This document shows, one piece after another, positions 24,516 through 33,183 of a DNA stretch of 64,000 nt (the first letter of the stretch is position 1; every line of letters begins with the position of its first letter). A program made the translations under genes and the position numbers. The stretch is from the NCBI RefSeq assembly GCF_020966755.1, contig NZ_JAJKFT010000002.1, positions 248,001-312,000 on the forward strand. The letters run 5' to 3'. The notes under the pieces are model-generated. The model was not told where the DNA came from. It ran no database searches and saw only the letters and a program-made list of their open reading frames with translations. Source of the DNA: Blastopirellula sediminis (GTDB lineage Bacteria > Planctomycetota > Planctomycetia > Pirellulales > Pirellulaceae).

Positions 24516-25269
24516 TCGTCAACCCCTCCAGCATCCATTCCAAAGGCTGACTAACGTTTCGAGGCTTGATGTGCAGCGGAACCAATTGCCCGAATTCATC
24601 CAGTATACAGTTGGGCTGCCCGATCTCGTCAAACCCAAAGACCGACGTAGGCCAAACCGCTGGCCCCGCGCTTTCCAGAATCATGGGCAACTCCCGCGCC
24701 ATCGGCAGCGGACGATCGCGCCACCACCCCGGCGCAAAGTTCCATGCCGGGTCTTTGACGTCAAGGTATTGCTCGCATTTCGTAAATACGATGCCGACGC
24801 GTTGCGTCGAATGGTCAAGCGAATGCCAGTACTTTGAGATTGCGGCGAAGTCGTCGAAATCTTGCTCCATTTCTCGCGTCCATGGAACGATAAACAGGAC
24901 GCCGCGGGCTTCAATAATGCGATTGCGAACGTGGGGAGTATTGTCTTCCAACATACGCCCTCCGTATCCATCGATCAGCGTCACCACGCCTTGACCGTTC
25001 TCCAAGACCAATTCGCAGTCGACGAAACCGCTGGTAGACTGCGTTGGTCGGCTTTTTGAGATCGTCCCCCAGTGGTGCGAAAACACGCTGGGATAACCGC
25101 GCTCTCGCGTCATCGACTCTCGGAAATCAATGTACTTATTGAGACTACTCTTGGTCGACTCGTGATAAAGCGCAGTCGCCAGCAGGGTAGTCTTTCCCAC
25201 GTTCGTATTGCCCCATACGACGATCGTGTCGGTCGACTGGGCTGTCTGTGATTCTTGATCAGCCGCCAT
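24505..25269 (-). CDS. Small P-loop GTPase
   Basis: A 254-residue TRAFAC-like GTPase. G1 is WGNTNVGKTTLL (residues ~19-30). G3 is LIDGYGG, matching DxxG. G4 is IVFTKCEQY, with TKCE in place of NKxD, so base specificity may differ. Between them lie the segment EARGVLFIVPWTREMEQDFD and a switch region around SKSRPTQSTSGFVDCELVLE. It overlaps the 770-residue gene by 11 nt and follows the 604-residue gene after 2 nt. I infer a nucleotide-controlled switch that relays a signal from the envelope proteins to the downstream effector. Confidence 0.82.
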   Translation of the reverse strand: MAADQESQTAQSTDTIVVWGNTNVGKTTLLATALYHESTKSSLNKYIDFRESMTRERGYPSVFSHHWGTISKSRPTQSTSGFVDCELVLENGQGVVTLIDGYGGRMLEDNTPHVRNRIIEARGVLFIVPWTREMEQDFDDFAAISKYWHSLDHSTQRVGIVFTKCEQYLDVKDPAWNFAPGWWRDRPLPMARELPMILESAGPAVWPTSVFGFDEIGQPNCILDEFGQLVPLHIKPRNVSQPLEWMLEGLTNAY

Positions 25270-25271
25270 AT

Positions 25272-27086
25272 CTAAGAATTCCCTCTTCGTACAACGATTC
25301 CCATGTCCTGCAACTGACGAATTGGAGCGGAGTCGGGATCAATCCGCTCCAATTCGCCAAGGGCTTGGGGAAGATCGCTTTCGTGCTTCAACTGTACCAG
25401 AAAACCAGGATGCTGGTTGTGCGACGTCCGCAACAAGCGATAGAGCAGATCACGCAATAATTGATGAAATTCCTCTAAGGTGAGCTTGGCCGCGGTCAAC
25501 GACTGGCAGTGCTCGGAGACACGCTCCGCGATCGAGTCCAGGCCGTCGAGATCCCGCAGCGAGGCCGTTTCGTGCAACAGAAATTGCATCGTGCGGACGT
25601 ACTGCGCCAGATCATCGTGGGACGGTTGTCGGGAAAAACCGCGTAGCTCCCTTGCCGTAATCTTACTCGTCCAGCGCAGAGGGTCGCCGACGCCAATGAG
25701 CGCTTCCAGCGATGGCAGTCCGCTCAACTGACGGACCTGATCCGCGGTCTGGCGGATGGCGTTCAGGGCGTAATTCAGATCGCCAATTGCGCGACAGTTC
25801 CCCGCTTCGACCTGGCGTTCAACCCAGTTCTTCGAGTCCCCTTCGCCCACATCCAGGTTGAGCAATTGAAGATTAGCGAGCAGCGACGTCGATGCGATGT
25901 CGCAGAGTTCGCGATATCGCTCTTCCAGTCGATCGATCCGCCGCGACGCTTCCGCGAGTTGTTGGAGAGCGGTCATTTGCAGAGCGAAGAGATGTCGTTC
26001 GTCTGGCAGCGGGACCAATTCCTCGGCCACCGGCGACGAAGACGGAATATTGAGCGTCACGTCCAGGGCATCGCAGCGCGTTTGCAGCGTCTGAGAACGG
26101 TCGATCAGCTCGCGTCCCAGGTTTTCCGTCAGGTGCTCGGCCATCCAATCGAGATCGAACGTATGAGCTCTAACAATGGAACGGAGATGCGGCAGCGCAG
26201 CGACCGACTGAATAGCACGGCTGAAATCGGTTTCATCGGATTTCAGCTGATCAATCTGACGGAGTCGCTCCGGCACGTTTCGCCACTGCGACAAATCAGG
26301 TAAGTAGGCGAGTGCGGAATCGATCACAACCTTCGCTTGCTTCTGGCCGATTCGGCTGAAGAACTTGGCGCGGGTCCGAATCTTTCGCTCCAGCGATTGG
26401 CGGGCAAAGTCCTGATTCAGCCAGAATGCGATGCTGGCCGAGCGGGCCGACAACTCGTTCAAATACGCCTGCAACGGACTTTGCTGCAGGCGTTCCGAAA
26501 TGCGATTGAATTGGGCTCTCAGATGGGCCGCCACATGCTGACAATCCTCCAGCTCTCCAGTTTCTTCTGGGAGCTGTTCGAGTTGTTCGATGAACTGTCG
26601 TAACTGCTCCGGGGTCGGCTCCTTACTGTCTTCAAGCGACTCGAAGCGAAACGGAAGTGACCGGTCGAAGATGATCTTGCCCAACCATCGAATCGTCTTG
26701 CCTTCCCATGTCGGCAAGTGCGACAAATTGAAAGCGTCGGATTCATACCATATCTGCTCCATGCGAGTTTCGACGTGCTCCGGGACCGAGAAGTTGGCGC
26801 GGTCGCTGCTGGTCGACCAACAGCGAACGAATTCGTTGCGCATTACGCCGGCCACCTGGTCGAATGACTTCGACTCGACGCCAGCGACGATCTTGCCAAT
26901 AGCGTCCCGACGCCGCTCATGCTCAGGAAGATCCCATCGCAACTCCATTTCCAAGAAGTGCTTCAGCAGGCGATCGACGAATTTTCCAGGCGGCGGTTGC
27001 GCGTGCTCACGCTCTTGGCGGAGGAGCAGCGCCAAGGGAGAGTTGCGGATCAGTTCCGGTTCGATCAAGCTAATTTCGTATTGCAT
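25272..27086 (-). CDS. Large helical protein, 604 aa
   Basis: Almost entirely alpha-helical, with many Leu/Arg/Glu heptads (LFALQMTALQQLAEASRRID, RLEERYRELCDIASTSLLAN). No signal peptide, membrane segment or catalytic motif. It begins 23 nt after the vWA membrane protein and ends 2 nt before the GTPase gene. A cytoplasmic adaptor linking the vWA/channel pair to the GTPase would fit its position; this is inference. Confidence 0.65.
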   Translation of the reverse strand: MQYEISLIEPELIRNSPLALLLRQEREHAQPPPGKFVDRLLKHFLEMELRWDLPEHERRRDAIGKIVAGVESKSFDQVAGVMRNEFVRCWSTSSDRANFSVPEHVETRMEQIWYESDAFNLSHLPTWEGKTIRWLGKIIFDRSLPFRFESLEDSKEPTPEQLRQFIEQLEQLPEETGELEDCQHVAAHLRAQFNRISERLQQSPLQAYLNELSARSASIAFWLNQDFARQSLERKIRTRAKFFSRIGQKQAKVVIDSALAYLPDLSQWRNVPERLRQIDQLKSDETDFSRAIQSVAALPHLRSIVRAHTFDLDWMAEHLTENLGRELIDRSQTLQTRCDALDVTLNIPSSSPVAEELVPLPDERHLFALQMTALQQLAEASRRIDRLEERYRELCDIASTSLLANLQLLNLDVGEGDSKNWVERQVEAGNCRAIGDLNYALNAIRQTADQVRQLSGLPSLEALIGVGDPLRWTSKITARELRGFSRQPSHDDLAQYVRTMQFLLHETASLRDLDGLDSIAERVSEHCQSLTAAKLTLEEFHQLLRDLLYRLLRTSHNQHPGFLVQLKHESDLPQALGELERIDPDSAPIRQLQDMGIVVRRGNS

Positions 27087-27109
27087 TCTCGACCTCCGCC
27101 AGAGAGCTG

Positions 27110-28516
27110 TTATTCAGCGTGGTTAGCCGCCGCGTAGGCTGCCTTTCCGATGAAAGTGCCGCCGGTGTCGTGGGACAACGACGTCAGGAATTCCATCAGT
27201 CGGGGGCGGACCTCCCCTCGCTTTACGGCCGCCGCTAAAGTTTCATCGCGTACCTGGGGGCGATATACGGGATAGCCGTAGTCCCCGAGCGCAACGGTGA
27301 CGATCGGAATCTTCTTCTCTTTGGCTAGTGTCAAAATTTTTTGCGTCAACTCTTCCGGAGAACCATGATTCCCGTCGCTGGAAACGGTCGGCTCGCCATC
27401 GGTAAAGAGAATGATCGTGGAAACTCCGCGTTCGTACGCTTTCTCGAGCGCACCAAGCGTGTTCGTGTATCCGCCCGGCTTCAAGCTGTCGAGTTGCGCT
27501 AATAAGGCATCGCGATTCTTGCGACCGACGTCATCCTGCCCTGTTTCGAGCAACCCCGCTCCTTCTGGAAACACTTTGACGTCGGTACCGAATGTGATCA
27601 ACACGCTTCGTTCCATATCGAGCCCCGCCAGCCAGGTTCGGACCGTCTCTTTGGCGACCTCCCATCCTCCTTGCGCCGCCTCCATATTCTTACCGTCGTC
27701 CTGAGCCTTCATGCTAAGGGAACGGTCGACGAGGATCGCCACGGACTGGAGATCGCTGGGAATCCCCAGCAACTGCCGTCGGACGATGAATTCTTCGACG
27801 CGGAATCGCTTCGCCTCCGTCTTGAGGCGGTCAAGCTCCTCCTGCATTTCTTGCATCTTCTTCAATATTGCGGCCAACTCCTGCTGCATCTTCAGGTTCT
27901 GGGCTTCGAGAGACGCATTCTTCTTTTTCAATTCATTCGCTTCAGCGAGAATAATTTCAAATTCCCGCTTCATTGCCTGGAGTTCGGCGTCGATTTGTTT
28001 GATTTGGGCCAGCAGTTCCGACTTCGTCTTTGACAAATCTTTCAACTGTTCAAACTCTGTTTTTACCTTCGCAAGCTCTTCCCCTTTCAGCTTCAGACTT
28101 TGCTCCAGCGCCGCAATCCGTTTGATGAGTTCGTCGAGTTCCTTCCGCAGCGTCTCCACATCGGCTTTGGCGGCTGCGTAGGCCAGCTTCCATTCGTTTT
28201 CGGCCGCTTCCAAGGCTCTCTGGTGACTTTCCAACGCGGCGATTGTTGCATTTCGCTTTTCGAGTTCCGCTCTCAGTAATTGGATTTGCGATATCAGATC
28301 GGCGATCTTTCGCTCCAGATCGTTCACCTCTGCGACGCCGGCTTCTTCCTTAAGATTCTTCTTGCGAAGTTCCGAATCCGCTTGGGCATAGGCGTACAAC
28401 GCGGCGATCGCGACGAAAAACGTCAGAATCGAACCGATCATCAAAGCGTCAAGGTTTGAGATCCAACCCAGGGCGCCGTATTCACTTGACTCATGCTCGC
28501 GCCATGGTGATGACAT
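27110..28516 (-). CDS. Membrane-anchored coiled-coil protein with C-terminal vWA domain
   Basis: A 468-residue protein from the ATG at 28516 (CGGAG upstream). Residues ~25-44 (LMIGSILTFFVAIAALYAYA) are a single transmembrane helix, ~50-240 an unbroken coiled coil, and ~255-450 a von Willebrand A domain. The metal-ion site is complete: DRSLS (264-268), Thr in GGYTNT (about 351), and Asp in LFTDGEPT (373). It follows the MotA/TolQ-like gene by 65 nt. In MotAB, TolQR, ExbBD and ZorAB pairs the second partner has one transmembrane helix and an OmpA or TolR domain. Here the single helix is kept, but a coiled coil plus vWA replaces the peptidoglycan-binding part. I infer a channel partner whose vWA domain binds a protein ligand. 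Confidence 0.85.
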   Translation of the reverse strand: MSSPWREHESSEYGALGWISNLDALMIGSILTFFVAIAALYAYAQADSELRKKNLKEEAGVAEVNDLERKIADLISQIQLLRAELEKRNATIAALESHQRALEAAENEWKLAYAAAKADVETLRKELDELIKRIAALEQSLKLKGEELAKVKTEFEQLKDLSKTKSELLAQIKQIDAELQAMKREFEIILAEANELKKKNASLEAQNLKMQQELAAILKKMQEMQEELDRLKTEAKRFRVEEFIVRRQLLGIPSDLQSVAILVDRSLSMKAQDDGKNMEAAQGGWEVAKETVRTWLAGLDMERSVLITFGTDVKVFPEGAGLLETGQDDVGRKNRDALLAQLDSLKPGGYTNTLGALEKAYERGVSTIILFTDGEPTVSSDGNHGSPEELTQKILTLAKEKKIPIVTVALGDYGYPVYRPQVRDETLAAAVKRGEVRPRLMEFLTSLSHDTGGTFIGKAAYAAANHAE

Positions 28517-28581
28517 GTTAATGCTCCGATAAACTCTGTTACTGCTTGTACTGCGAAAAGAGAGGACCAGCGTGGAGGGGC

Positions 28582-30750
28582 TTACCGGCGGAACGGCCAC
28601 CATCCGCTTCCATTGGTAGCGTGTGAATTGTTCACCTGGTTGGCGCCGTTCCCATTGTGGTTCAGATGCTGTTGAAGGAGACTGAGGGCAGCAGCAATCT
28701 CGACCATGCCGTCGCGAATGGCCTTCCGGTCTTCTTGCGCGGAGGCGGCCGCCTCCGCGCAAGAAGCGTTGAATTGCATTCGAAGCGTCTCGAAGGTCCT
28801 TGCTGTTTCCGCCACCTGCGCTTGAGCGGTGGCCAGGGTCTTCTCGTTCGCCTCCTGCATCTGACCAAAACTGTTCCGCAACCTCTCGAACGACTGCGAC
28901 ATATCCTCAAGTTCGCGACGCAGTTCCTTACGGACTTCCGCGTTCAGGTCCGATTCGCGTTGATGAAGCTCCGACAGTTTGGGAATCGCGGCGGCCGATT
29001 GCTCCAATCGTTGGTTCAGTTGCTGCAATAGCTCGGCCGAGCGTCCTGCGTTGTCAAGCTGGATTTGCTGCGATTCTGCCAGATGGCCGATGCCTACCGT
29101 TACCGCTTCATTCAACGATTCGAGCGGACTTACAATGGCGGACTGCAACTGCGCTAGGCCAGCTACCGAGCCGTGAAGTTCGGAGTTGGTCTGCGTCCAA
29201 CGTTCCGCGAGGCTTCCCAGTTCTCCCAGCATCATTCGAGCGCTGGTCTCGGTCGTAGAAATCGTCTGGTGCAATGAATCGACTGCCTGCTGGAACGAGT
29301 CCTGAATCGCGCCGCGGTACAGATCGCTGGCCGAATGGATCGTCTCGCTGGAAGCCTGCAACTGACGAGCGGCCTCCTGGCTCATTTTGCCCGCTTGCTG
29401 ATAGTGCGCCAGCATCTGCTGTGAGGATTCAGCCGTTCCGGTGAGCGTACTGACGACCTGGGCGAATACGGCCGAGATTTCTCGCAATTCTTCCGTTTGG
29501 TCGCGGGCAGCCTGACCAAGATTATGTGTGGTTTGGGCAATGTCTAGGTCGCGTTGAACCGACGCTTCCATCGTGTCCGCTACTTTCGACAAGCGGTCCG
29601 CGACGTCGATCGACGTCATTTGTAGGTTCTGCGACTGCATGGCCGAGTCAACGATTAGGCGATCGAGCGCGCTAGCGGAAGCCAGTAGCCCGTCTCCGAT
29701 GTCATCTCTCAACTTCAAAGCGGCGTCGCGCATCGCACTACCCGCGGAATCGAAATTTTGCGAGGCCTCGGCGGCTCGCAGGCCCAGGCCGGAAAGCTGT
29801 TTTAGAAATAGATCGCCCTCGGCGATAGAGTCGATCAAACGAGTCGACGTTTCCGTGAGTCTTTTGAAGACGTCACGATCGATCAAATTGGCGGCGCTGG
29901 AGAAATTCTCGGCGGTCACCGTCAGTTGCTTGACGGCCGGGGCCAGGCCATTGGTCGACGAATCGATGTTCTCGAATGCCCGTTGCAGCGTGAGCGTGTT
30001 TTTCTCCAGGGCCTCCCCAGCGGATGCGAGCGCGCGGACGGAATTCAGCACATCTTGCTGCGCGTTATTCATCTGTCCGCAAGTTTCACGTAGCGTCGCC
30101 GTCGCGGAGGACATTTCAACTCCCCATCGCTCGATCGCTAGTTCAATTCGGTTCGATTGCGACTCTCGCCAATGCTTTCGGAAAAGTACGTCGTAGTACT
30201 CAAGACATACGTTGCGTAATCGATCTCCCCAGTACTGTAGTATCAGGAGCAGTAGCAGATTCAAGATCGCGAGGGCAGCGCCAGCCAACGTGCCCCAAAG
30301 AAGCGGTTGGATTTCGCGAAGCAGGCCGTCCAGGAAGCCAGTAAAGGAAGCGTTGGCCTCTTGGCTCGCAAAAATCGGGCCGAGATTCAACATCAGAAAA
30401 CTGACCGCCGTCACGACGACGCCCAGGAGCGGTGCGACTGGCCCGATGCGTTGCAAGATGACCAGTCCCGGATAGCTGCCGAGTCGGCGATCGAGTTCTC
30501 GCAAGGCTGCCCCACGGTCGCCGGAGTCTCCGCGATAACCGAATTCGGCTTGCAACCAGGTGAGCCAATCAAATTGCGACGTCGATTGGGGTGTTCCCGC
30601 AGTGCTGTTCGGTTTCGCTTCCAATGCAAGTTTTGCCCGGACGATTCCCAGATTCCTCCATAGCCACACAAGCGAAAATCCGAAACAGACCGCCTGAATT
30701 GCGAGGAAGGCACCGACGATGACAAGGATGATGGTAAGGGAGTAGGTCAT
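28582..30750 (-). CDS. MotA/TolQ/ExbB-like proton channel with long coiled-coil tail
   Basis: A 722-residue protein, first gene of the block. The ATG at 30750 (MTYSLTIILVIVGAF) is chosen because it starts the first membrane helix; the upstream in-frame extension is not protein-like. Transmembrane helices are at ~4-30, ~104-124 and ~148-174. The second carries IGPVAPLLGVVVTAVSF and the third LLWGTLAGAALAILN, which match the MotA/TolQ/ExbB pattern. From ~190 to ~700 it is continuous helix with repeated EL/QQ heptads, then an Asn-rich end. A MotA domain with a very long cytoplasmic tail is the hallmark of ZorA in the Zorya anti-phage system, where the tail transmits a signal from the envelope. 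No OmpA-type ZorB follows; a vWA protein does. Confidence 0.85.
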   Translation of the reverse strand: MTYSLTIILVIVGAFLAIQAVCFGFSLVWLWRNLGIVRAKLALEAKPNSTAGTPQSTSQFDWLTWLQAEFGYRGDSGDRGAALRELDRRLGSYPGLVILQRIGPVAPLLGVVVTAVSFLMLNLGPIFASQEANASFTGFLDGLLREIQPLLWGTLAGAALAILNLLLLLILQYWGDRLRNVCLEYYDVLFRKHWRESQSNRIELAIERWGVEMSSATATLRETCGQMNNAQQDVLNSVRALASAGEALEKNTLTLQRAFENIDSSTNGLAPAVKQLTVTAENFSSAANLIDRDVFKRLTETSTRLIDSIAEGDLFLKQLSGLGLRAAEASQNFDSAGSAMRDAALKLRDDIGDGLLASASALDRLIVDSAMQSQNLQMTSIDVADRLSKVADTMEASVQRDLDIAQTTHNLGQAARDQTEELREISAVFAQVVSTLTGTAESSQQMLAHYQQAGKMSQEAARQLQASSETIHSASDLYRGAIQDSFQQAVDSLHQTISTTETSARMMLGELGSLAERWTQTNSELHGSVAGLAQLQSAIVSPLESLNEAVTVGIGHLAESQQIQLDNAGRSAELLQQLNQRLEQSAAAIPKLSELHQRESDLNAEVRKELRRELEDMSQSFERLRNSFGQMQEANEKTLATAQAQVAETARTFETLRMQFNASCAEAAASAQEDRKAIRDGMVEIAAALSLLQQHLNHNGNGANQVNNSHATNGSGWWPFRR

Positions 30751-31220
30751 GGCTGGCACTTTCAGGTCCGCCCCCGGGAGGTGGGGATGGGGGCGTAAAA
30801 AAAGGGAGTAGGACAATTCTACCGGGTGTAAATAGTAGTCTAAAGAATCAAACATCCATTTTTCCCGATATTTAATAGCGGGATTAAAATGGGACTCAGC
30901 CGCTCCAATTAGAAGGAACGACCGCCCCCCAGGAAATTGGCTACAGGTCGCAAAGAAAAATCGCGACTTTGAGAAGACGCCATTGCCGCGCGCGACGACA
31001 GTAGAATTAGTTGATACGAGAATGACTGCGAGGAGAGCACGTCATGGAAAACAGGTCGTAGCCGACGTTGCAAAAGCCGACGCTCCGCCGAGTCAAGTCA
31101 ATCGGCAAGCTGCTAACGACTTGGTACATGGTGTTCACTCCGCGCCCCTGTAGACGTTCTACTGGCAGCGTCTTAACTTCAACGGGACTAGGAAGGCTCC
31201 GGCCCACGATCGCTTGGTGA
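30751..31220. other. Upstream region of the 13-gene block
   Basis: No intact gene. Near the start it has a purine-rich run (30776-30812) and AT-rich DNA (30855-30895) that could hold the promoter of the minus-strand block, but I cannot name -35/-10 boxes with confidence. A short hairpin GTCGC...GCGAC lies at about 30949-30969. Coding-like scraps on the plus strand from ~31050 onward suggest a decayed gene that continues into the next entry. Confidence 0.3.
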
Positions 31221-31505
31221 AGCAATCCGACCGAAAACCTACGGAAATTCGCCAAGGAAGCCGTAAGAATTGTAACTTCGGCGACCGATGACCTCGAATT
31301 CGTCGCAACGCATGTCAATCCTCTCGACGAGTTTAGAGAGGGCGTTCGAGCGAACCAACTGACGGCAGTCGATGTTCGTGACGATGAAGAAAGTTGGTGG
31401 CCGACAGCGGCCCCGGATCTGCCGGTAGAGGAAAAACGCCCAGCCCGCCGTGGTAAGTACTACTACGAGCTGGACTGGGCTTCTCGCGGAATTTCTCGGC
31501 CCTAG
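31221..31505 (+). pseudogene. Possible decayed gene, C-terminal remnant
   Basis: An open frame of 94 codons without a start, closed by a stop, reading ENLRKFAKEAVRIVTSATDD, then FVATHVNPLDEFREGVRANQ and RRGKYYYELDWASRG. It has coding-like composition. Adjacent scraps upstream in other frames (TFYWQRLNFNGTRKAPAH) suggest a frameshifted pseudogene. No family recognised. It converges with the gene at 31502-32110, the two stops overlapping. Confidence 0.25.
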
Positions 31506-32110
31506 GAGGCGCTGCGGGAGCCGCCGTTACGGCGTCCGCTTCGGTTCGTTCTCACGAACTTTCCACCCCGTTTCCCAACTTGGCCGCGCTGTTTGCTGCC
31601 CCGTTGAGCGATGAAGCCGCCCGAAAACGGACTTGCATCGACGGCTTGGTCCGCACAGTGGAGCTGTCGGTTCGAAACTCCGTCGATCGAAGCGGCTTGT
31701 TGAGCCTTGGCCGGATCGTAGGGGGCGAGAGTGTGAAGCAACAGGCTAGGCACCTTCCAATGGGCGACGATTCGCTTCAGTTGGCGGCGTGATTCGAGCT
31801 GGTTTTCCGAAACAGGTTTGAGAAAGCGGTTCAGCCGCGAGTTGGAACCTGAGATCGTCAGCATCTGGGTGCGGGCCACGATCGCGAACTGGCGAATCCC
31901 CAAGTGCTGAAAAAACTTCGACTGTTCGTCCGGAAAACCGATACCGCTCAACTTGGCGGCCGCCTTATACGTGAAAACTGTCGGACGTCCCGTAGAATGT
32001 TGCAACACATCGTCGAGCGACAAACGTTGGACGACGCGATAGTTAACGATCCAAATGCGCCCGATTGTACACCGCAACTTGTTGGCCGGCTTTTCTAACT
32101 GGCATTTCAT
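31502..32110 (-). CDS. Hypothetical protein with basic C-terminal tail
   Basis: A 202-residue protein with a strong ribosome-binding site (AAGGAGA) before its ATG and codon use like its neighbours. The N-terminal ~125 residues look folded (RIWIVNYRVVQRLSLDDVLQ, AAKLSGIGFPDEQSKFFQHL). The last ~35 residues are rich in Arg, Lys and Gly (KQRGQVGKRGGKFVRTNRSG), suggesting contact with nucleic acid. No recognised family. It stands alone upstream of the 13-gene block, on the same strand but about 0.75 kb away. Confidence 0.55.
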   Translation of the reverse strand: MKCQLEKPANKLRCTIGRIWIVNYRVVQRLSLDDVLQHSTGRPTVFTYKAAAKLSGIGFPDEQSKFFQHLGIRQFAIVARTQMLTISGSNSRLNRFLKPVSENQLESRRQLKRIVAHWKVPSLLLHTLAPYDPAKAQQAASIDGVSNRQLHCADQAVDASPFSGGFIAQRGSKQRGQVGKRGGKFVRTNRSGRRNGGSRSAS

Positions 32111-33183
32111 GAGACCCGTCTCCTTGAGATTAGGGGGATGATCTTTCGTCTATAGGCCGCGTTGACCGCGGATATCCAGAGGAACGCTAACTTCCGACGT
32201 TGATGTTCGGAAAATCGACACGCTAGTGGCAGAAAATCGTAAATTCCTCACCAACATCCAATTCGCTGCCTGGCGTTTTAGCTGTTCTCGCTCGTCGCCG
32301 GATGACCTTTTGGAACTAACTGATTTTCGATGAGGACCGACGACCGCAAGTGAGACTCCGCCGGTAAAGCCGGTTGCCGGCAATTGGGACGAGAGCTATC
32401 GCCCTCCTCCCCGCCATGGTTACGGTGCAGGGACATACGGTGATGCGTGCTTGCGAAGTCGTTCTGTTGAGAAACTGGATATCGACATGACGGGAGAAGT
32501 TTGGATCCATCAGCCGCATAGTCGGTAACAGAGCTTTAGAATTCGTGACATCGCACGCACGACCTGTACGTTTCGTCAAGAAGCTTGCTTTCGAACTCGT
32601 GGACGGCGAACGCAAGCATTTCACCTGCAAAGGTCGTCAAGTCACCGTCGTGAACCGGGCCGAGTACGATTCCTCGGCTGTTCCAAGGGAGATTGCGGCA
32701 TGGATCCCAAAACAGGCTCAACTGATAGGCAGTGACGCTTCCGATTTCTAATTACGTAATTAGAAATCGGAAACTCAAAACGCCCTGCTGTAGGCGGAGG
32801 ATGCACTTCATGTGGTGCGATAGTCATTTACAAATACAGGTTGACGCAATCTGTTCGAAGACAAGCGACTTTCGTGTTTGCAAATTGGGTTGGCTTCATC
32901 AGAAATCGCCCCAATTTTCACAAAGAGCCGTACAGTAGTTTGTGGAGAATGCGGTTGAGATCCTCAAACCTCCCAGCGGCCGATCTCAGCAGTAGCAACT
33001 CGCAGCACCCGGCCGATCCGTCCCCCGAGAATGTTTGCCGAGCCCCCCTTGGCTTGGTACATTCAGAAACGCATCCGTGCTCAACACCTAGTCTCGCTCT
33101 GGCTGTTTGTGAGGGGATTGCAGCGCCTTTGGCGTCGCCTCCAGTTTCGCGATGCGCCTCCCGCACCTTGGTCTCGCCTGCGA
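32111..33183. other. Gene-poor stretch upstream of hsdR
   Basis: I see no complete gene. A plus-strand frame at 32545-32751 reads ELVDGERKHFTCKGRQVTVV, then NRAEYDSSAVPREIAAWIPK, in a coding-like way and stops inside the palindrome at 32739-32772; it may be the stump of a lost gene. The remainder up to the hsdR start has no recognisable product, although the hsdR frame is open back to 33031. Confidence 0.35.
32739..32772. repeat. 34-bp perfect palindrome (second copy of the core)
   Basis: A perfect, loop-free palindrome of 34 bp whose central 18 bp equal the palindrome at 4009-4026 (TCTAATTACGTAATTAGA). Outward it adds TTCCGATT on the left and its complement on the right. No T-tract follows, so it is not a normal terminator. 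It might be a recombination, resolution or protein-binding site; the two copies flank most of the cargo region, 28.7 kb apart. Confidence 0.7.

Noticed and set aside
10545-30750. Naming the 13-gene block as Zorya
   Set aside because: Only the ZorA-like channel is present. There is no OmpA-domain ZorB, no ZorC-like protein and no adjacent ZorD or ZorE; the SNF2 gene at 4137-6470 is separated by IS debris and opposite-strand genes.
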